Assembly (NCBI RefSeq): GCF_003590095.1
Contig: NC_039482.1
Coordinates: 9,999,657 to 10,063,656, forward strand
From: Trichoplusia ni
Taxonomy: Eukaryota; Arthropoda; Insecta; Lepidoptera; Noctuidae
DNA length: 64,000 bases
Direction of reading: 5' to 3'
Part shown: positions 31,601 through 45,104 of the stretch, piece by piece
Layout of the letters: each line of letters begins with the position of its first letter
How positions within the stretch are numbered: the first letter of the stretch is position 1
Program-made: the position numbers and the translations under genes
Notes under the pieces: generated by a model
The model's database searches: none
Seen by the model: only the letters and a program-made list of their open reading frames with translations
Told to the model about the DNA's origin: nothing

Positions 31601-34439
31601 GAAAACTATAGATAATAGTCTATTATCGCCACCAGCACATTGTTTATGGGGTAAATAGAAATCACTCGTGTAGTATGCAAACCTCTTTGTATCTTATGGT
31701 CGGTATTTTTTTTTTTCAATGTTCCTGCCTGAAACTAAAAATTAACGATTTTTTCTAAGATCCTTCTCATGATTAAAGTCCACAATATTATTGTTAAGTA
31801 TAGCCTTATTGCGAAGGGGTAAAAGCGAAGTTTTAAAAAGTATGTATTACCCTTTAACCCAACGCGTTGTTACAATAAGACAAATGAGAACTAATGAAGA
31901 GCATATTACCAAAGTACTTAGTTTAGGTGTAGTTACTTTTAATTTGCGTCGACACAGACATACAGACACAACATTCTAACACAAATTATATTATCTACTA
32001 ATATAATATAGGTTAATTACATTATTACAGCGAACAAATTAATTAAGGACGGTAACGCCTTAATTAAAGCAGCACACCTGTATAAAATAAATACACATTA
32101 CAGACACCGCCAGCTATATTATCGAATATGCAAAAGCAAAAAAAATGCGATAATTTTCAGACATCGCTGCTAACATAACAATCTTTTTTTCAGCATTTCC
32201 TCGTGGATTAATGATATTTTCACTTCAATTTTGCGTAGATACTGTCAAAAGAATGATGTTTGCCCAAAGTCGAGAGTCATTTTAAGAATAGTTTTTGTTA
32301 CATTTCCCTGTTTCCACTTACTATGCCAGTAAGATAACTATTGCTGTCTATTCGCTTATACAAGTTAGCTAATACACCTGGCTGTATATCGATTAAGCAA
32401 GGGGTGAGGCGGTGAGTCACGATGACGTCACATCCTCCCTCGCCAGGGGTTGAAACACGATAGTAATTTAGGTAATGCACGGAGGGAAGGGAATACGTTT
32501 TTTTGGCAAAAGACAGGTGACAATTCTGAGGCGTCGTTACAAAATGGAAGTGACTTTTGGTACTATGCTTCTATACTCACGATTCTATACGTATCTATAT
32601 TTTACCTTGTGGTAGAAAAGTAATGGTAATTGTACGGCTGAAAAATTTGATAGTACTATCAACGTACTACATGATTTTGAAGTGAACCTTAAGCTTAAAG
32701 AGTGCATAACAATCACCATTATTGTGAGGACAACTTTTCAATAACTTTGGCTATTGCAAGCGTGATACAAATAACTGGCGACCTAACTAAAGTAAATAGG
32801 CCCTCTCTATTTGGTTTCGGTTGTTAGTGCTAGAGATTAGGTCGTGTAGAGCACCATCTTGCACAATTTTTAATTTGTATGTATTAATGATATAGGAAAA
32901 CACTCAGCCAAAAAATACTTGCAATTCTATACAAAGATTTGTAAACACGAGCTGCTGATTTGATCCCAACGCAGACAAAGTACCAATGTGACTAAAAATT
33001 ATAATGTCCTTTCTTAATTTTTTACAAGTTGTCGTTCAGCTTTGACTTAATTTTATGTGTAAGTAAAATAGCAATAGACATGACATTACTAGCTGTCAGT
33101 AGGTATACTTTTCCATGGGAAAATCAAGCTTGCTGTTCAATGACTTAAAATACAAATGATTTTCGACTTTTAGGGGATTTTGCTTTACCGACTGTAAAAT
33201 TAAAGCAATTCTCTTAAAAGTATAGTTTAGACAACTTCTTTAGCCAGTAAACTTAGAAAGTAGAAGTCTTTTTACACCTACATCTAAATTGGACCTTGTA
33301 CTTGAATTTGTATGCAATAGTTTTGTTCCAAACAACGATTCCTGTATTTGGTGATCTGCCCACAGTCATACTGAATTTTCGTCATCGCACATCTGATAAT
33401 AAGACGCGATTCGTTACTATGCAAGATTTTAGAAGATTCAACCTTGACATACAGACGGACAGACTAATAAGATTTACTTGATACATAACACCAAAATGAA
33501 ATTACGTTTTAGGCTGTAGGAAGTTCATTTTTTTATTTAAATGTTTAAACTATTTCTAACTTCCATTTTTCTTATCTTTGTAAGAAAAGAAGACTACAAA
33601 AGGTTTCAAATTTCATTTAAATACCTGCGTGTGATGTCTTTAGATTTTTTTTTATTGTGACAAAGTCGCGCATCTATAATTATTATGTACAATTGAAAAC
33701 TTTGATACCAACCGTTTTAAAATTTTAGATAAAGCTGTATATTTTATAGTCACAATATATATTGTTCAATAGAAATCATATTGATCATGAGAAAAACGTG
33801 AAATCAAAAGGTAGTCTTTTAAGCCTTTTTAGCCCTACTTTTCACTTATTACAGAATACTTACAAACACAATAACAACAAGTATAATATTCCAACGTAAT
33901 GTTAAAACAGACCGCCTCAGTCAGAGTCAGGTAACACAAACTTCTTGTGTCGCAACTCTTGCAAAAACCAGCTCGTCTTGAACTCTGCGTACCAAGTGAT
34001 TACGGTTTTGGCAAAATATGTCGTAGTTAGGTACGCAGCACTATTGTCGACACTGACAATTTATTTTTATTTTACTTACCTAATTCAATGTAAGTACGTA
34101 TTTATCTCCTGGTAGAAGCTTTTCAGGCACGGTTGAATAATGATCTGCACAAGATGGCTGGCAGGTGCTGGATGCGAGCAGCCAAAAATAAATGTCAATG
34201 GTGTGCAATTGGGAAGGCCTATGTCCAGCAGGCCAAAAGCTTTTCTTAGAAGTGTTTGGACAAGAAGGAGCTTTTTATATGCTTAGTTATGTAAGTAAAA
34301 GATACACATAATCTTTAGGCGACAGAATAACATAGAGAAGACTATGGATTCTGTATGTAGGATATCTCATCATTTTCACACGTCTTTTATAATTTGAGTT
34401 TTCTGGAGGTAACAGTCACCTAACAAACGTTATTACACG
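28642..34439. other. Gene-free region with scattered regulatory-looking sites
   Basis: No coding gene is visible. Points of note are two CACGTG E-boxes 14 bp apart (28657, 28671) in a GC-richer patch, AATATGGCGGCCGC at 30232, and adjacent AP-1 and CRE sites (32413-32430). A fragment near 34150-34260 (containing GGAAGGCCTATGTCCAGCAG) looks like decayed LINE reverse-transcriptase sequence. Confidence 0.45.
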
Positions 34440-34449
34440 CTTTTCATTA

Positions 34450-34640
34450 GCTTCACCTGTATGTTTGTTTGTATGTTTGTAACCGACTCCTTTGGGCGCG
34501 ATTTCGACCCACTTTAAACGGCCAGATTTCGTTCAAACTTTGTAGATTTATTGAGGACCGATGACAATACACTAATTTGATAAAATTGTTCCATTTTTAA
34601 AATTTCAAATTTTTTGTCTATACGATACTTGAAGTCTTCA
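34450..34640 (+). repeat. Probable dispersed repeat
   Basis: The block with TGTTTGTTTGTATGTTTG, then CGACTCCTTTGGGCGCGATT and CACTTTAAACGGCCAGATTT, resembles repeat sequence I have seen repeatedly near lepidopteran transposons. It is single-copy in this window, so the call is weak and the boundaries are approximate. Confidence 0.35.
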
Positions 34641-36004
34641 TATCTTATTCTAAAGTTATTAATATCTTAGGAAGTCAAAGAAAACTATATACATAATTAA
34701 TATTATTTCAAACTAACAACCTAGCTATTACAATGTGACCTTGTCGTCGGCCTCGTACGACATCCGGCCATATTGATTTCCTAAACGACACTCAAATCAA
34801 ATAAAAAGTACTGGCAATAAAGAAAACATTTTCTTTTATTAAAAACTTCGTTTGAAAAAATGCTGTCTCTAACTACGCCATAGCTTGTTTCTTTTTATGT
34901 AAATTAAATTTTAAAGACTTTTTAGTATTCAGCAATATGCTATTTACATTATCATACATAAGATCGTAAAGAGTGCCTATTAGGTGTTAACGTCCTCACT
35001 CCAACTATTAATTACTTATAGGCCTACACTGTTAATTAGTTAAACTTTTAAATCGATTAACTTGTCTACGCTCTACAGTAGATTTAACATTATATGCTAA
35101 ATAGGGATTTAATTCCCCCTGTTTTTGCTCCCTTGTTTCAGCAGAACCTTCTGTAAAGAAATTTGGGATTAAGCTTTTAGCGTTACCAAGTACAGCAGCA
35201 GACAACAGAGTATCCTTTAAAACATGCCCAAATGTAATTATTTAAATAAATGAGGCATCGCCGACAACAGTGTCTCGAACCTTACGTAAAATTTGCACTT
35301 AAATATGTTCTGACAAGTTGCTACCTTAAGTGCAATGAGGATTCGTTAAAAAAGGTTCCTTTTACAATAAATTATCTTTACACAGTTTATACTGGGTACT
35401 TACAGGGTTGTCGTCCAGCGGGATTGTCCGAAAGGGTTACTACGGCTCCGTTACACAACGAGCAAAGGAAGGAGTCTAATAATCCCTCCCTCTTAACCCA
35501 AAAAAGGGGGGGTCATTTGATGATATCAAATCCAAACAAAGGTGTTGCTATAATAGTTTATTGAAACTTTAAGGAAGTGCTAAATTATTAATTGATCTTA
35601 AACTTACATTAAATACCTGCAGCTTTTGTTTGATAAAATAATTGGCCTAGTAAGTTTTATTTTCTAGTTTTGATGAAGAAATTCTCATAGTTATTATTAA
35701 ATAATCCCTCATGTCATGTGGATTTTCATACTTGAATTTTGATAATACCCTATGAGGCCAACGTCATATTAGGATTCCTATCACCACGTAAAAGTAAAAC
35801 TATTACAGATGTTTTAAAGAGGCAGCTCTACTAGATGCAAAGCAATCTCGTAAAAAACCTATATTAATCTCTAGATGGACTATGCTTAGAAATAACAAAC
35901 ACCAGGTGCAAGAAACGTTATACCTAACTTAAATACACAAATCTTCTTAGAATTAAATCATCAACTGCAGAAACATTGCCAATTCTGTGATATCAGCCTC
36001 TCAG

Positions 36005-36164
36005 TATAAAGACGCACAAATCAGCCGACCCACTTTCAGGAGCGACTACTCGCCGACTTGCCGTATGTGGGGACTGACATTCGGCACACAGCCTTATACA
36101 GCGCCAGACACGAGGAAAATGTTCGCGAATATATAGGTATAGGAATTATAGTATACATGTAAGT
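36005..36164 (+). promoter_or_regulatory. Candidate core promoter and first exon
   Basis: TATAAA at 36005-36010 is followed 33 bp downstream by an initiator-like TTCAGGA (A at 36038). An ATG at 36065 opens a 23-codon frame (MWGLTFGTQPYTAPDTRKMF..., stop 36134-36136). A strong donor ACAT|GTAAGT lies at 36158/36159. The spacing fits a TATA promoter with a short first exon. The peptide is not recognised, and no second exon could be linked. Confidence 0.3.
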
Positions 36165-39100
36165 GTAGGGAGAAAGTGGCGAAAAGCTTTGTGATAATAC
36201 CAGCCTGTAAAAGTCCCGCTGGGCACAGATTTCTTACCGTATAGGGAAGGTTTGAGCATCGATCACCACGCTAGCTCACTGCGGGCGATTTCAGACTTCA
36301 ATATTTGGAATACAACCAATATTCCAAGGAGTCTTCTCAAGTGGTTTGCTTTCACCGTTTGTCTATTTTTCGGGGCGAACCTGCACTTTCGTGTATATAA
36401 ATCTGTACATAGAACCGCAAGGCCGCCACAACTTTTTAAACGGACATTAATAACTCAAGCCCACCAATAGAACTGAAGAACGATGCTGAGCAAAATGAAG
36501 CCCTAAGTTGTCAATCTATTTACTTTATTCCAAATAAAATGCCGAGACAATCAGTCATTTTAGAATACAAAAATCACACAAACGCTTGTCCTACGCGGGT
36601 ATCGAATCAGCGAAAGGTCACCCTCAGTGGGTCTGGTTTGTTTAAAATATATTATCTTAAAATCTAGCTCTATTGTATTCTAGACGAAAACACAATAGAC
36701 ATAGACTTATTAAGCTTGTATTGACACAGCCTAATCCACCATCTTTTCTTCTTCAGTTCACATTCATTAATACTGGCCGACACTAGCCTCTAGCCCAATA
36801 AATCAAAATTAGAAACAATCTAAGGAGGTTCCAACCATAGAGGTACAAAGATCTGGGCACGTAGGCGTTACCGCGAACTGTGTTCTGTCCGCGACAATTC
36901 CAAATAAAGCTATGTCGGAACTGGTTATTGCATACTTCATAATAATACGTGACATTGACGAAATAAATTTCATTATTAAACAACTTTTAATAATAACTAC
37001 CCGGTGCAATTAAAAGTGGTTGGTCATTCACGAAACAATTTTATATCAAACTCTAAAGATTTCGTAGACGATTATAGCTATCCCTGTAATGATCTAACGC
37101 TGATGCAATCTCCAAAAAGTAGGCTAAAATTACCAATAATTTTCGTGATCTCTATGATTCTAAACACTTGTGTCTGTATTAAATTAATAAAACCTCTTTG
37201 GCCAAATTTTGACGGAGATGAAGTATTTGTTAAGTTGGTACACTCTACGCTAGATGAGTAAGTGAATAGGTGTCATGTCTTGCCAAGCTTTTTCCTCAAG
37301 TCGACCTTAAGTTCTGAGATATCCAGCCTTGATTGCCTTTTTGGCATCACTCCAATTCCTCTACCCGTGGATATCTGGAAAATCTTCAGAAAAACAAAAG
37401 CGTATTTTGCCTATTCATTTTTCTCCCTTATTATAATGCCCACAACCCTGTGCCAATATAAAGTTTGCCCAAAAACTTTGTTAATATTGGAGTTACTTAC
37501 GAATACATTTGTAATGTAACTCCATTATACGCAGCTCATTCTAACAGATAAAAATATTAATTTACTGATATTTAAAGCTATTAAAAGAATATACTCTATC
37601 CGTTTTATGAAAACCTTTTGACAGGCGTTAACATTGACGAAATGTGACGAGCATCACGTAGACCGACACGTCGCTGATTTGATCTAAACTGAAATACGAT
37701 TTTAGGCTAGAATTTTGCTTTGAATTTCAGATATTCGTCAACTGTAGTTCTTCTTAAAACAAACCAAATTTCTATGTAAATAATTAAGTGGACATGATGA
37801 AAAAATATCTATGTCTGTCTGCTGTCCACTCTTCGTTGATGACAAAGCACAGAAACATATTTTACATGTAGATAAATATTCAATTTCATAATAACACCAG
37901 ATTATTTAATCACACACGATACATACAGGTAATAAGACTTTATCCTTTTCTACGAAACTGATAAAATGTATTACAACTATCTCATTCGACATTGGAAACA
38001 TTATCAAGGTCAAATTACCGAATATTATCGAATATTTTCACGGCTTTTAGTATTCTTTTCATTCTTTAGATAATATTGGCTGTATAAACATAAAACATAT
38101 TTTAGTCACTGCGTTTGAAGACGCCATGTTGACTTGTCTATGAGTCACTTTTGGCGCCAAATAAGTGAGATAATAAATGAATAATGTTTGTTACGACCGA
38201 GAGGTTGCAGGTTATGTTTTATTTTTAAGAATTACTCAATCGATTCATTCATATTTATTGGTAATTTCTTGTGGTTTCGATGACTTGTTGAGACCTTGTG
38301 GGTTTTAAATACAGAAATATATTATAGGATACCTGCTTTTCGTGTTTTCATGACTATTTAATGTCACAGAATTCTAAAAAATTTAAAATTAAAGTGCATT
38401 CTTGTGAAAGTAAATATTTTTAACTTCTTAGTTCAGAAATTAGTGTCGTTTGTGTGATAAGATAATTATCTAATCTATGCGAAAACAACTTTAACAGAAT
38501 TCTATGAGTCAGTTGGTGGCAAGAAAAATACGTCACAGTAGAATACATTAAAAAGAACTTTGTAATTCTTATCTCATCTTCCTCATAAAGCGTTATTCGA
38601 CGATTAGCATAATTAATAGTATGAATATTAATTATGTTGTCTCCCCTTCTTCGTTATAAACGACGGCAACAGATTACCGCGGATAATCCAGTTAGTTTGC
38701 ATGTTTAACTAGAGAACTTCGCAGCACATTCTATTTTTTTTGTATAGCCTCAATGCCACTCATCTCGTAGTGGACGATTCTGGTAGTGTCACACTCTTAC
38801 TGTAAAAATCAGACTCTTACAGATATCCTTACTTTCCGTAGGATTTTCTACCTAACTGTTTTGACTAGACCCCTTTTGTAACCTTCAAAATCGCACATAT
38901 TTCTCCATCCTGACGAAAGTTCGGTAATTATACCTATTTATTTATTGATTAAAATCATTTGGGTACTCCAAATGATTTCTCTCCAATGGATTCTCTATTT
39001 CCTTGTTCAGGGCATCATGTAGAAAAACACTGCAAATGAGCAGGCGTAACGCCATACAATTTTTTTGACAGCAAATTTTACTTTTAAATAAACATTTACA

Positions 39101-41029
39101 GTAAATGTTAGTCAAAACAATAACAATACAAAACCAAAACAAAAGGTACATAAATAAATAATATTTAGACGAAAATAGTCTTCAGGTACAAGCACAAAGC
39201 CTTTTAGGTTTATGGATATATTTAATTTTAATACAACGTGTTGGATGACCACAAACGTTCATTTAAAACCAAGCAAAGTCAGTTACCAAAGTGTCGTTAC
39301 AAGAGAAAAGACAATACATTCCACTCGCGAGCCTTTTTCTCTGAGATTTCTATTAGTGACGAACATGGCCGACATGTTTCCGAAGCTATTCACTTGAATT
39401 AACAACGTTTTACTTTTAAATACTTACGTAGTTGTCTTTGCTAGTAAATTGCCTACTTTGTGTAAGTAAAGTGATTTAAGTACAGTTACTCTAAGGTACC
39501 AGAAGTAAATGGTGAAAGTCACGTGACCCGTCACTGTTTTAGAAATGTCACAATGTATGTAATATCTAATATTCAACACCTCCGAGTGTTAAATTACATT
39601 TTGGCAGGCATAACCATAACCTCATATGTAGATAACTTATTGGTATAGGTACCCCTACTGTGTTAGAACTAATAAATAAAATATAATTGGCAGGAAAGAG
39701 TTACATGCTTTAAAACACTTTTGGAAAATGGGAAAATCGTTCGGATACTGTAAAAATCAAGTATAATATTTTATTTACACTTCTTTTTTTTTAAGAAAAC
39801 TATACAGGTTTCGTATGCAAATACTATAAGTATGCCCAGTTATAAGATCGTATAGATATAGCCGTGAGAGTTCTATATCTTGTCGAACGTTTATTTAAGC
39901 CGTGAGATCTTTCTGACTTTACCTGGCTATAAGCAATGCTAGTAACTACATACGCATTTAATTAACACAATTATTCCTACTGCTAATCCAACATCTGATA
40001 GCCTACCATCGACTTTCAAAATAGTAATTTTGCGGGTGTTAAACAGAGAAGCTTTCCTTCGACGACGACGATGTTAAGGTGTCGTAAATAGTAAGGATTT
40101 CATATCTAGGAGAAAAGTGGATGAAGCAACAAGCAATTCCAGGAGGAGCAATGATGGGCATGTGTATCAGGCTAACTTATTGCCTATGCATACCAGAAAA
40201 TTACATATTAAAACAGTTGCTGGAATTTAGACCTGCAACTATGTTCATAGTAATTCAATCTTTGAAACCCTAGTTCACATAAATACTTAGACCTTTGTTT
40301 AGTCCTAGCTACCGCATTAGGTTAAGTAACCTGTAATGGTAGATTAGTGTGATAATTAAATAAATAAATAAATGTTAAGCTTACACATCTACTACAATAG
40401 TTTAATGTATCTTTCCTCAGCCTAAAAATTTTAACTTGCTTTTATAAGAAAGATTTTCCTTTAAATAATTGTAATCTATCAGTATTATTATTATTTGTAC
40501 TTTTAAGTACATAGTTAGTAGCAGTTTAGTATCTCAGGATCGGTTTGGAAAATTCTTTCAGTGTTAGATAGATTTATTGAGGATATTTACCATCAGCATA
40601 GCAATAATGAAATAGGTTAACAAAACGGGGAAAAAATGCGAGCTCTCTAAATCTCTTAATCCTATTAAAAATATCCTTAATTATCTTCATAACCACGCAG
40701 ACGAAGTCGCGCCCAACGGCTAATCTTAGATAAATCCTTTACAAAATTAAGACGCCATGTCTGTTAAATAGAGGAATACGGCGGAGGAAACCTATCAACA
40801 CAACATATTGCGCTAAAGGTTCCGGATCAGAAGCCTTGACCCAAAGCAGCCTACTGCAATATGTCGCACTACTTACTGGACAGACTGTATTACATATGAG
40901 AAGAAAAGAGATAAAACAAAGGAGTTTGTTTAACGTATACTATCTATTTCACGGTACTTTATATTTTCCACACAGCTCCTACTAGTCGCAAACTTAGCAA
41001 AGCTTGCATTGTAGATACTTATTCATTTA
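36165..41029. other. AT-rich gene-free region
   Basis: No coding gene is recognised. Motifs of note are the palindrome TTTGGCGCCAAA (38150-38161) beside TGAGTCAC, and the palindrome GTCACGTGAC (39518-39527). A remnant of the 'GCCCGCGACTTCGT' repeat lies near 40690-40725 on the minus strand. Confidence 0.45.
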
Positions 41030-41173
41030 TAAAGACATACATAATATAGATAAATTACCAAGACATAGACATTTGATCATGCTCATAACAAAAACATTTA
41101 TCCTGGGTGGGAATCGAACCCACGACCTCCGGTACAGCAGTCACGGCCACTAACCACTACACCAACAGGCCAG
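41030..41173 (-). mobile_element. tRNA-derived SINE, family B
   Basis: On the minus strand the head reads TGGCCTGTTGGTGTAGTGG, with the B box GGTTCGATTCCCACCC at 41120-41105. A non-tRNA body (AAATGTTTTTGTTATGAGC) follows in place of a tRNA end. The acceptor-stem ends do not pair as in a true tRNA (TGGCCTG against CCAGGA), so this is a SINE and not a functional tRNA gene. Confidence 0.8.
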
Positions 41174-41932
41174 TCATAATGGCGGTGGGGGACTATTCTG
41201 CTCGTAGCTTCGTCTAATTCTCCAATACCCGCTTTACGAGCAACGTATTGTTTGAAAGGCGAAAACTGTGCATTTAAATCTATTTCGGAATAATACCTCT
41301 TTGGATAACACCTCTGTGATGTAACAGATGTGTACAAAGTCGTTAAACAGAGAGCTTCCTAGACAATTAGCCATAGAGAAAATGTTGTGTGCTACAGGAT
41401 GGCAAGACCACATTTATAACAATACTTGTTTTGCAGGGCGTTTGTGAACTATTCACATTATATATTATATGTACCTAAATTTAGATAGAATGGGAATGAA
41501 TGAAATAATAAATATCATACCACTGAGAAGTAACTTTCTATTTTTTCAAGCTTTTAGATTTGGGTTTCTTACACCTAGGTGGACATTAGTTATCAATTAA
41601 AAACCTATGTCTTTGTTAATACAAGGATATCATCTACTCTTTTTCACTTTTGTTATTCATTAAAATTGATCGACTGCTACTAAAAGTTTCAACAAACACA
41701 CTCAATAACTATACCTCAGATGTGCTTCCTAGTTCTAAAGCTATTCTTGTCTGTCTAGAATACTGTGACGGCATCGATTCTGGCTTACTGGATGGTTAGA
41801 AATAATTTGTGTTAGACTTGTATACGCAATAGACATATGATGGAATGTTTAAGAAGTTTACACATTAAGAAGGTAAATACTTCTTTTAAGGTAAGTGTTT
41901 TATTATAAAAGCGAATAATTATGTAATCATAT

Positions 41933-42187
41933 ATCTATACTAATATATAAAGCTGAAGAGTTTGTTTGTTTGTTTGAACGCGCTTATCTCAGGAACTACT
42001 GGTCCAAATTGAAAAATTATTTTTGTGTTGAATAGACCATTTATCGAGGAAGACTTTAGGCTATAAACCATCACGCTGCGACTAATAGGAGCGAAGATAC
42101 AATGGAAAATGTGAAAAATCAGGGCAGGTATGAATCATAACTTATATCTTCTACCCACGGGGACGAAGTCGCGGGCAACAGCTAGTA
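41933..42187 (-). mobile_element. 'GCCCGCGACTTCGT' family repeat, minus-strand copy
   Basis: The right end reads, on the minus strand, ACTAGCTGTTGCCCGCGACT, and the left end is the complement of TATTAGTATAGAT. It includes a short CAAA array, like the 27355 copy. Confidence 0.75.
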
Positions 42188-42774
42188 ATAAAATAAAATT
42201 ATATAGAATCGTCACTTCATCACGAGGCATATAAGTGATAGTTATGGTTCTACAATATTTAATCAAGAACCAATTTACGTATATCGAAGGAAATTAAATT
42301 GTGAACCACGATAGAAGGATTAAATTACTTAGTAAGGGACCCTTTTTCTTTAATCGTCTGTCTGTGTTAAAAATGTAATAGAAACAGGAGAACTTCATAC
42401 TAAGCCTTCTACCTATACTCTGGCTATCCAAAAGACATGCGCAGACCATACTTCAGACCTTGTGTCAACAGTTCCCGCCGCAGACAGGCTCCCCACAGTG
42501 CACCTAGATCAATACTTATGACCTGGATAGAGCTGGCGACGCAATCAGCGGACAACGACCTGAAAACTTGGAAAACATTGAACCCTACCGTATTACACAA
42601 TATTAAAAATGTATGTGGTGTTCTGTACTTACCTATGATATTTAGCCGATGAATTTCAGAACGTAATCGTAAGCGTGAAAACTACATCTGTAAAACAATT
42701 TTATTTAGAAACGTTCTATCGTGAGACAGCTTCATTATGCAATGATGTAACGGTTTACATACGTGTATTTATCG

Positions 42775-42885
42775 AGATTGCCCGACTAGTTTCGGCCCTA
42801 ACCTGAGTCCTTAATCATGAGCAGACGCGTATTTATTGGGCACTCCCGATAAATAAGCGTGAGTAAACCCTTGTTTCATTTAATA
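42775..42885 (-). mobile_element. Penelope-type terminal repeat relic (candidate), copy 1
   Basis: The minus strand contains GCTCATGATTAAGGACTC, then CCGAAACTAGTCGGGC. The order CATGA, stem, GAAAC, GTCGGG parallels the end sequence of the Penelope-like arms at 10.6-11.5 kb. A related copy lies at 45105-45180. The attribution is by motif order only. Confidence 0.35.
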
Positions 42886-44715
42886 AGTTTATTTAGAGCC
42901 TGTCTAGAACTCTACTGCTAAGCTAAGGCCTCAAAGAAACAGGAACAGCCTATAATTATATGAAAATATAAGTATTTCAGTGACTGACAGTGGTATTCAG
43001 TAGTTTTAACGTTCAAGTTTTTCTATTCCATAACTCCCATACATTTTGCTCAAAGTATTTTGTAAATTCATCAGTTTTCATAAACCTTTGTTGCTGACTC
43101 TATCTTCTAGTACATTTTTTAATTTAATCGTCATTTATGTTTGCAAATAGCAAAAGCGCAAGCTATAAAAAAATGTATACATATGTATCTCTAACATGAA
43201 ACTTTTACATCTCCCTTGAAACACATACCAAATTCAAGACATTATCATATTTGGCAAATCCTTACAAAACTTACACCTTTAATGAAACATCCAACTCTTT
43301 TGAAGTTTCATTTTATTTTCCCTCTCAATTCCAGGCAACATATACCTAAACCTAAGTAAACAAATATAACCTAAATAACTTGTTTTGACGTTAAAGAGTA
43401 ATTTAAGAGTTTGGCCGCATCGCTGTGACAGTGTGAAACACTTCTGTGAATTGCTCCGATGAGTTGGCGCCCTTGGCTTAATAAATAAATTTAACTTGAA
43501 GCTGATACTCCGCCATGTTGGATGTTTACGTGTTTTCCTTTACAGGGATAACTAGTTTTAGTACTCGGATCGTTTTAAACATGTTCTTACGTAATCTGTT
43601 AATCTGTTGAATATCTTTGATTGGTTTTATTTACGATAAACATTGACTTGATATTCTAGAAATTATTTAAAGATTTTGGTCAATCTTGCTTTTTTTGCCT
43701 TTCCGTTTTATAAGGTATGTATCAATTCCTAGACTAGAGGTATGCTTAAATTACCAGAAAAGCCGTACCTATTTAATTATTAGTTAAAATTTAGGAATTT
43801 GAAATTACCATACTCACAAATTGTATTATTATAATGCATAGGTACTTGTAGAAGTAACCCTGTCACACTTTTTGTTTTAGGAAATCGAAACCAAGAAATC
43901 TAGACAATAAAACATCTGTAGGTCGATGAGGCAATGTCGTTGTAGGTTACAGGTCTAGACCACGATTCAATTAGAGTGTTCCCTTCAGTAAATTTAAGAA
44001 AACCAACGTCGGATATATTAAATAATAACAACCAACATAAGATTGGTTTTGTATAGGAGATCATAACGTATTTTTCGAAAATGAAAATTTTTGATAACAC
44101 TGCGTCAATCCTAGAATCATTAAAGTAAAGTTTTAAAAGCGCCTTAAAACGGTCTACTTGACATAAAAACTTTTAATATTGATTTTGTTTAGTGACAAAT
44201 TCATTCTCTCCAATCTCAATGCAATCACTTCTCATTCGAGAAACTCCAAACGGAAACATTGTACCGCGATCGTGGGCTGAACCTCGGACATTATATAATA
44301 ATGTTATCAATAATTACTTCAGCATTGTCCGTCTAATGGAAGCTAGGTTTGATCCAATCAGACGCCCACCGAGCGGCCATTCAATCATAATCGTATAGAA
44401 ACTCTTTAGGTCCCGTTATTTCGTTTTAGCCTTTGTGTACAAAGTACTGGCTGAAATAGCTCGTCGATGTATATTTTGAACTTTAAAATAGGACATTTTG
44501 AAGATAATAGAAAGAGTCAACGGTTTTGTTGGAGTGAAAGGTGTAGGTATGCCTATCCCGACAGCGCGATGCGTGACGCAGGGATGTAATGGACTTCCAC
44601 CGCCACATCATACAGTTCTAGCCTTTCTTTTAATCTATGACAATCCTTACCTCATTTATATTAAGAAACAAGAAGTTAGTTATATTAATTGACTCACAAA
44701 ACGCCTGTGATAACA
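42886..44715. other. AT-rich gene-free region
   Basis: No gene or clear repeat recognised. Confidence 0.45.
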
Positions 44716-44952
44716 TTTTTTTTTTTAATAAATGCGGACAACATCACATACATTGTTCTGAATCCAAAGTAAGTTGCTAAAGCACTTGTGTTATGGAATT
44801 CAGATACAACGAAGGTACCACAAACACCCAGACCCGAGACAATGTACAAATGTGAATTTTTACATTGACCCGACCGGGGATCGAACCTGGGACCTCAGAG
44901 CTAGCGACACCTTGAAACCGGTGCGTACGCCACTCGACCACGGAGGTCGTCA
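44716..44952 (-). mobile_element. tRNA-derived SINE, family A, copy 4
   Basis: Minus-strand copy, head at the right (CGACCTCCGTGGTCGAGTGG) and T/A-rich tail at the left. The B box carries one change (CAGGTTCGATCC in place of CGGGTTCGATCC). The body is nearly identical to copies 1 and 2, indicating recent activity of the family. Confidence 0.85.
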
Positions 44953-45104
44953 AAGTTGTTTGAGTAAGGTGCCTTTATCCTGCAACCTAAGTCATAATTA
45001 AGGTAAAAACTATCTATATAAATATTCCCAATACCCGAAACTCTAGCAGGAAAATAAAATTAGGTCACCAGAATATGACTGCCTACTTATTGTTTATGAA
45101 CGCT

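Noticed and set aside
35250..35564. Plus-strand open frame of 104 codons
   Set aside because: Its right half lies in a GC-richer block with a G/A-rich end that looks like a retroposon tail; no protein similarity.
41100..41173. tRNA gene on the minus strand
   Set aside because: A and B boxes are present, but the acceptor-stem ends do not pair properly and a SINE body follows directly. I list it as a SINE.
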